The translations under genes were made by a program, and so were the position numbers. Below, one piece after another: positions 6,209 to 7,268 of a stretch of DNA of 7,268 bases (within the stretch, counting starts at the first letter, position 1; every line of letters begins with the position of its first letter). The notes beneath the pieces are model-generated. The model made no database searches. It saw nothing but the letters and a program-made list of their open reading frames with translations, and was not told where the DNA came from. The stretch covers positions 1 to 7,268 of the forward strand of contig PIXS01000240.1 of assembly GCA_003096255.1 (NCBI GenBank), written 5' to 3'. Source of the DNA: Candidatus Bathyarchaeum sp. (GTDB taxonomy: Archaea > Thermoproteota > Bathyarchaeia > Bathyarchaeales > Bathyarchaeaceae).

Positions 6209-6257
6209 CACTTTTCATCGTCTTTGGACAAGGTCAGAAACGTCACTTTTCCATATG

Positions 6258-6265
6258 TATAAATA
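6258..6265 (+). promoter_or_regulatory. TATA box of tgtA
   Basis: TATAAATA is a near-ideal archaeal TATA box. Its centre near 6262 predicts initiation near 6287, about 28 nt upstream of the GTG at 6315. The leader would contain AGGTG (6296-6300) and GGCGG (6303-6307) as possible SD elements. It lies just after the in-frame ATG at 6255, so that ATG cannot be in the mRNA from this promoter. Confidence 0.6.
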
Positions 6266-6314
6266 TCTCACCGGACAGACAAGTTTCAAAACAACAGGTG
6301 TTGGCGGTTCCGAA

Positions 6315-7268
6315 GTGTCCTTTGAAATAACAAGCAGCGATTTGATGGCGCGAATAGGTAGATTAGAAACTAAAACTGGAACCGTAGAGACCCCCCTGCT
6401 TCTTCCCGTCATAAATCCTAACGTTCAAACGATTCCTCCAGAAAAGTTGGTGGAAAAGTTTGGTTGCCGAGCCCTAATTACCAACGCCTACATAATTTTG
6501 CGGAACTTCAAGGAAGTGGCAAGCGAGCAGGGATTACACAAGTTCCTGAACTTTGATGGCTCAATCATGACTGATTCGGGTGCCTATCAGCTTCTCATCT
6601 ACAAGGGCGTAGAAACTAGCCCAAAGGAGATTGTGGAGTTCCAAGAAGCAATAGACACTGACATCGCCACTATACTTGACATACCCACAGGCTGGGGAGT
6701 CCCCAAAGAGTATGCCCGATACACTGTAAAAGAGACAATCAAACGCGCCAAAGCCTTAGGAAAGATGAAGAAACGGGACGACTTGGCATGGGTTGGTCCA
6801 GTTCAGGGCGGGCAATACCTTGACCTTGTTGCTAAGTCTGCAAAGGAGATGGGAAAACTGCCTTTCCAGATTCATGCTTTAGGCAGCCCGACTCCTGTGA
6901 TGGAGCAGTACAAGTTTGACACTCTTGTTGACATGATTGTAACTGCTAAAATGAATCTGCCTCCTGACCGTCCTCTTCATCTTTTTGGTGCTGGTCACCC
7001 TTTCATGTTTGCGTTGGCAGTTGCCCTAGGATGCGACATATTCGATTCAGCTGCATATGCCCTCTTTGCCCGTGAAGACCGCTACCTAACAGAATCGGGC
7101 ACCTCAAGACTAGAAGATATGCAGTATTTTCCATGCTCATGTCCTGTATGCAACAGAACAGACCCTAAAACTGTCAGAGAATTGCCAAAAGACGAACGCC
7201 TGAAACTGATTGCAGAACATAATCTGCATGTTAGTTTCTGCGAGTTGAAGACAATAAAGGAAGCTATA
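6315..7268 (+). CDS. tgtA: Archaeosine tRNA-guanine transglycosylase, 3' partial
   Basis: This enzyme replaces guanine-15 in archaeal tRNAs with preQ0, the first tRNA-bound step to archaeosine. The window holds 318 residues: the whole catalytic TIM barrel and the zinc site. Visible landmarks are the N-terminal RIGRLETKTGTVETP, MTDSGAYQ with catalytic Asp87, VGPVQGGQY, IHALGSP, HLFGAGHP, and GCDIFDSAAY with Asp244 as the expected nucleophile. The zinc ligands are C274, C276, C279 (PCSCPVC) and H302. These agree with the known archaeal TGT layout (nucleophile D249; zinc C279/C281/C284/H307 in Pyrococcus horikoshii). The C-terminal domains, including PUA in full-length enzymes, lie beyond the right edge. 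Start: GTG 6315 gives MSFEI, the usual family N-terminus, and fits the TATA box at 6258. The in-frame ATG 6255 would add 20 residues that do not look like the family. Confidence 0.93.
   Translation, partial: MSFEITSSDLMARIGRLETKTGTVETPLLLPVINPNVQTIPPEKLVEKFGCRALITNAYIILRNFKEVASEQGLHKFLNFDGSIMTDSGAYQLLIYKGVETSPKEIVEFQEAIDTDIATILDIPTGWGVPKEYARYTVKETIKRAKALGKMKKRDDLAWVGPVQGGQYLDLVAKSAKEMGKLPFQIHALGSPTPVMEQYKFDTLVDMIVTAKMNLPPDRPLHLFGAGHPFMFALAVALGCDIFDSAAYALFAREDRYLTESGTSRLEDMQYFPCSCPVCNRTDPKTVRELPKDERLKLIAEHNLHVSFCELKTIKEAI

Noticed and set aside
6178..6246. Upstream extension of the membrane protein to ATG 6246
   Set aside because: The added 23 residues are hydrophilic and lie upstream of or across the TATA box whose spacing fits initiation at ATG 6177.
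6255..6314. ATG 6255 as the tgtA start
   Set aside because: The TATA box starts one base after it, so it would not be transcribed from that promoter, and the 20 extra residues are not typical of the family.

Overview
The window is archaeal. It carries the N-terminal two thirds of an archaeosine tRNA-guanine transglycosylase, an Sm-like (SmAP/Lsm) protein with the archaeal C-terminal extension, and a PAC2-family proteasome-assembly-chaperone homologue. Promoters look like BRE/TATA elements, some starts are apparently leaderless or GTG, and transcripts end in T-tracts. The combination of the long Lsm, PAC2, TgtA and DUF2341-type surface modules fits a mesophilic lineage such as Bathyarchaeia, but that lineage is an inference from general familiarity and no marker here proves it.

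Left part (1-3136): a very long reading frame is open from the left edge to 2869. It encodes a modular virion- or tail-fibre-like protein: the end of a DUF2341-like module, a LamG-like lectin fold, a beta-rich Gly-rich segment, a carbohydrate-binding-like module of the kind found in phage tail proteins, tail-fibre linker motifs, two Trp-containing repeats and a C-terminal coiled coil. A 75-residue coiled-coil protein follows with a 4-bp ATGA overlap, and then a hairpin with T-tracts. This looks like the end of a late operon of an integrated head-tail provirus or a related tail-like particle. The rest of that element lies outside the window.

Middle part (3137-4926): ordinary cellular genes. 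An Lsm gene (+) converges on and overlaps by 8 bp a PAC2 gene (-). A 121-bp divergent spacer with one TATA-like element separates PAC2 from a DUF454/YbaN-family membrane protein gene (+).

Right part (4927-7268): a small two-helix membrane protein that appears to start at TTG (+) converges on an unrecognised eight-helix membrane protein (-). The latter is divergent from tgtA (+), which runs off the right edge. The spacer between them holds two well-placed TATA boxes. One implies a leaderless ATG at 6177 for the membrane protein, and the other supports a GTG start at 6315 for tgtA.

I see no tRNA, rRNA, CRISPR array, insertion sequence or integrase. The most interesting material is the tail-fibre/coiled-coil pair and the implied provirus-host boundary between about 3137 and 3208.
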